Shown: piece after piece, positions 7,235 through 8,519 of the stretch
How the letters are laid out: the number at the start of each line of letters is the position of its first letter
Position numbering within the stretch: the first letter of the stretch is position 1
Source: an uncultured Lachnospiraceae bacterium
GTDB lineage: Bacteria > Bacillota > Clostridia > Lachnospirales > Lachnospiraceae
Reading direction: 5' to 3'
Assembly: GCA_946183625.1 (NCBI GenBank)
Contig: CAMHCL010000065.1
Location: forward strand, 1-8,519
Length of the DNA: 8,519 nucleotides
Program-made: the position numbers and the translations under genes
Notes under the pieces: model-generated
Databases searched by the model: none
The model's input: the letters and a program-made list of their open reading frames with translations, nothing else
Told to the model about the DNA's origin: nothing

Positions 7235-7302
7235 TGAGGGCAGGCTCACTACTTCCTGCCCTCATCCCCTGTCTTGTCAGACTCTTCGAGTACCAATCGA
7301 AG
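7235..7302 (-). other. Two hairpins in the isomerase-xylB intergenic region
   Basis: In the transcribed direction a small hairpin comes first: CTTCGA/TCGAAG (7302-7297 and 7289-7284, seven-base loop). A perfect ten-pair stem follows: TGAGGGCAGG/CCTGCCCTCA (7264-7255 and 7244-7235, ten-base loop). Behind the larger stem is ATTCTATCT and then an A-rich run leading to the xylB ribosome site, not a T-run, so it does not look like a standard terminator. It may stabilise or mark a processed 3' end of the isomerase message, or attenuate weakly. The 141-base gap holds no other gene and no promoter I would defend. Confidence 0.6.
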
Positions 7303-7329
7303 TTTCACATAATATACACTGTCAACGCT

Positions 7330-8519
7330 TTAAGCGAAAGGGTTCTCTGATTTATATAATACTCCTGCTGGATGGTTGTAATCGATCTCGTCGAACTTAA
7401 CTCCAAGGTACTTGAATGTATCAAAGAGCAGCTTGCCATTATGATGGAATGTAATAGCTGCATGATGTGGATAGTTCTTCTGAACGAGTACGTGACGATA
7501 GAAACGTCCCATCTCAGGTATTGCAAAGATGCCGATAGCACCAAATGATCTTGTTCTTATAGGAAGGATCTCACCTTCTGCTACATATGCACGAAGCTTT
7601 CCGTCAGATGTGCTCTGAAGTCTGAAGATAGTAGCATCTCCAGGAATAAGATCTCCTTCAAGAGTTCCGTTAGTAACTTCTTCAGGAAGTGTACGAGCCA
7701 TGATCTTCTGATTCTTCATCTCACAGAATGCAAGCTTGTCTGTAGCTGTATTTCCACAGTGGAAGCCCATAAATGTATCTGTGATCTTGTAGTCATAGCT
7801 GAACTTGCCCTTGATTTCTTCTTCATACATATCCTTTGGAACTGTATTGTTGATATCAAGAAGTGTAACTGTATCTTCACTTATAAGCTCGCCGATATAC
7901 TCTGAAAGAGCGCCATAAATATCAACTTCACATGAAACAGGAATTCCGTCCTTAGCAAGGCGGCTGTTTACATAGCAAGGAACACATTTGAACTGTGTCT
8001 GGAATGCAGGCCAGCACTTACCAGCGATGATGACGTTGCTTCTGCTTCCCTTGTGTTCTTCAATCCAGTCACGAAGTGTAAGCTCATACTGAGCAAGTCT
8101 TGAGAGGATTTCAGGCTTCTTGTTGCCTGCGCCAAGTTCTGCTGCCATATCATCAACAACAGATGGAATTCTCTCATCACCTTCATGCTTATTAAATGCT
8201 TCAAAGAGGTCAAGCTCTGAATTCTCTTCAATCTCAACATCCAGATTGTAGAGCTGCTTGATAGGTGCGTTACATGCAAGGAAATCCTGTGGTCTAGGAC
8301 CGAAGCTTATGATCTTGAGATCGCTGAGTGCGATTCTTACTCTTGCTACTGATACGAAATCCTTGATCATATCAGCGCACTCATCAGCATCGCCCACTGG
8401 CATTTCAGGGATGTATGCTCTTACGTTACGAAGCTTAAGGTTGTAGCTTGCATTAAGCATACCGCAGTAAGCATCTCCTCTGTCATCAAGAAGGCTGTCG
8501 CCTGATTCCTCAGCTGCTG
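7330..8519 (-). CDS. L-fucose isomerase-like sugar isomerase, candidate xylose isomerase (5' end missing)
   Basis: The reading frame ends at 7330 and stays open to the right edge (395 complete codons visible), so the ATG at 8460 is internal and the true start lies outside. Family members are usually around 470-500 residues, so perhaps 80-100 residues are missing. The visible part resembles the L-fucose/L-arabinose isomerase-like superfamily (COG2407 type). It contains GKCWPAFQTQFKCVPC, then GIPVSCEVDIYGALSEY with a probable metal-ligand Glu (codon 7929-7927), TLLDINN with a probable ligand Asp (7857-7855), GFHCGNT, and a C-terminal NYPHHAAITFHHNG with candidate ligand or substrate His. These enzymes interconvert aldoses and ketoses. 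Being next to xylB and a mutarotase, D-xylose to D-xylulose is the most economical reaction. From memory, a protein annotated as fucose-isomerase-related beside xylulokinase in C. acetobutylicum was shown to be a xylose isomerase. L-arabinose, D-arabinose or L-fucose remain alternatives. Confidence 0.85.
   Translation of the reverse strand, partial: AAEESGDSLLDDRGDAYCGMLNASYNLKLRNVRAYIPEMPVGDADECADMIKDFVSVARVRIALSDLKIISFGPRPQDFLACNAPIKQLYNLDVEIEENSELDLFEAFNKHEGDERIPSVVDDMAAELGAGNKKPEILSRLAQYELTLRDWIEEHKGSRSNVIIAGKCWPAFQTQFKCVPCYVNSRLAKDGIPVSCEVDIYGALSEYIGELISEDTVTLLDINNTVPKDMYEEEIKGKFSYDYKITDTFMGFHCGNTATDKLAFCEMKNQKIMARTLPEEVTNGTLEGDLIPGDATIFRLQSTSDGKLRAYVAEGEILPIRTRSFGAIGIFAIPEMGRFYRHVLVQKNYPHHAAITFHHNGKLLFDTFKYLGVKFDEIDYNHPAGVLYKSENPFA

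Noticed and set aside
7235..7264. The isomerase-xylB hairpin as a rho-independent terminator
   Set aside because: On the transcribed strand the stem is followed by ATTCTATCT and then A-rich sequence rather than a T-run, and the downstream genes belong to the same pathway.
7297..7325. A perfect -35-like TTGACA on the minus strand at 7325-7320, suggesting a promoter for xylB
   Set aside because: No acceptable -10 lies 16-18 bases downstream; that position reads CTTCGA, part of a small hairpin. TATATT lies only a few bases from TTGACA, far too close.
7330..8460. Treating the isomerase as a complete 376-residue protein starting at 8460
   Set aside because: The frame continues without a stop to the window edge, no ribosome site precedes 8460, and family members are longer. 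The gene is cut by the window.
1..8519. Mobile elements, CRISPR array, phage genes or RNA genes
   Set aside because: No transposase, integrase, spaced direct-repeat array, tRNA-like or rRNA-like sequence was seen. Almost all bases belong to seven metabolic, transport or regulatory genes.

Overview
The window carries most of a pentose-utilisation locus, best read as D-xylose uptake and catabolism, from a low-to-moderate-GC anaerobic Firmicute. Protein character, strong AGGAGG ribosome sites, the lipoprotein-type binding protein and the gene content suggest a clostridial or Lachnospiraceae-like gut or rumen bacterium. That placement is inference: no rRNA or other taxonomic marker is present.

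Layout. Six genes lie on the minus strand and are read from the right edge to the left. They are a sugar isomerase of the L-fucose isomerase-like superfamily (7330 to the right edge, 5' end missing), xylulokinase xylB (5722-7188), an aldose 1-epimerase galM (4667-5719), a sugar-binding lipoprotein (3065-4516) and two CUT1-type ABC permeases (1974-2954 and 1104-1973). An AraC-family regulator (73-1005) is on the plus strand. It converges on the last permease, with a bidirectional terminator at 1027-1060 between them.

How they work together. The lipoprotein and the permease pair would import the sugar. The epimerase speeds anomer interconversion, the isomerase makes the ketose, and XylB phosphorylates D-xylulose to feed the pentose phosphate or phosphoketolase route. 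No ATPase subunit is encoded here, so the transporter probably borrows a shared MsmX/MsmK-type ATPase. No classical xylA is visible. The fucose-isomerase-like gene next to xylB is the obvious xylose isomerase candidate, as I recall being reported for Clostridium acetobutylicum.

Control. The 150-base gap upstream of the binding-protein gene holds two direct copies of AGCAATWTTTG exactly 21 bases apart. The proximal copy overlaps a possible -35 element, which is the arrangement expected for an AraC-type activator. A strong hairpin with a T-run between the binding-protein gene and the permease genes probably works as a partial terminator, giving more binding protein than permease. I found no phage, insertion sequence, CRISPR array, tRNA or rRNA. 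This is a coherent metabolic locus rather than a wholly new kind of system. The non-classical isomerase and the regulatory sites are the parts most worth checking.
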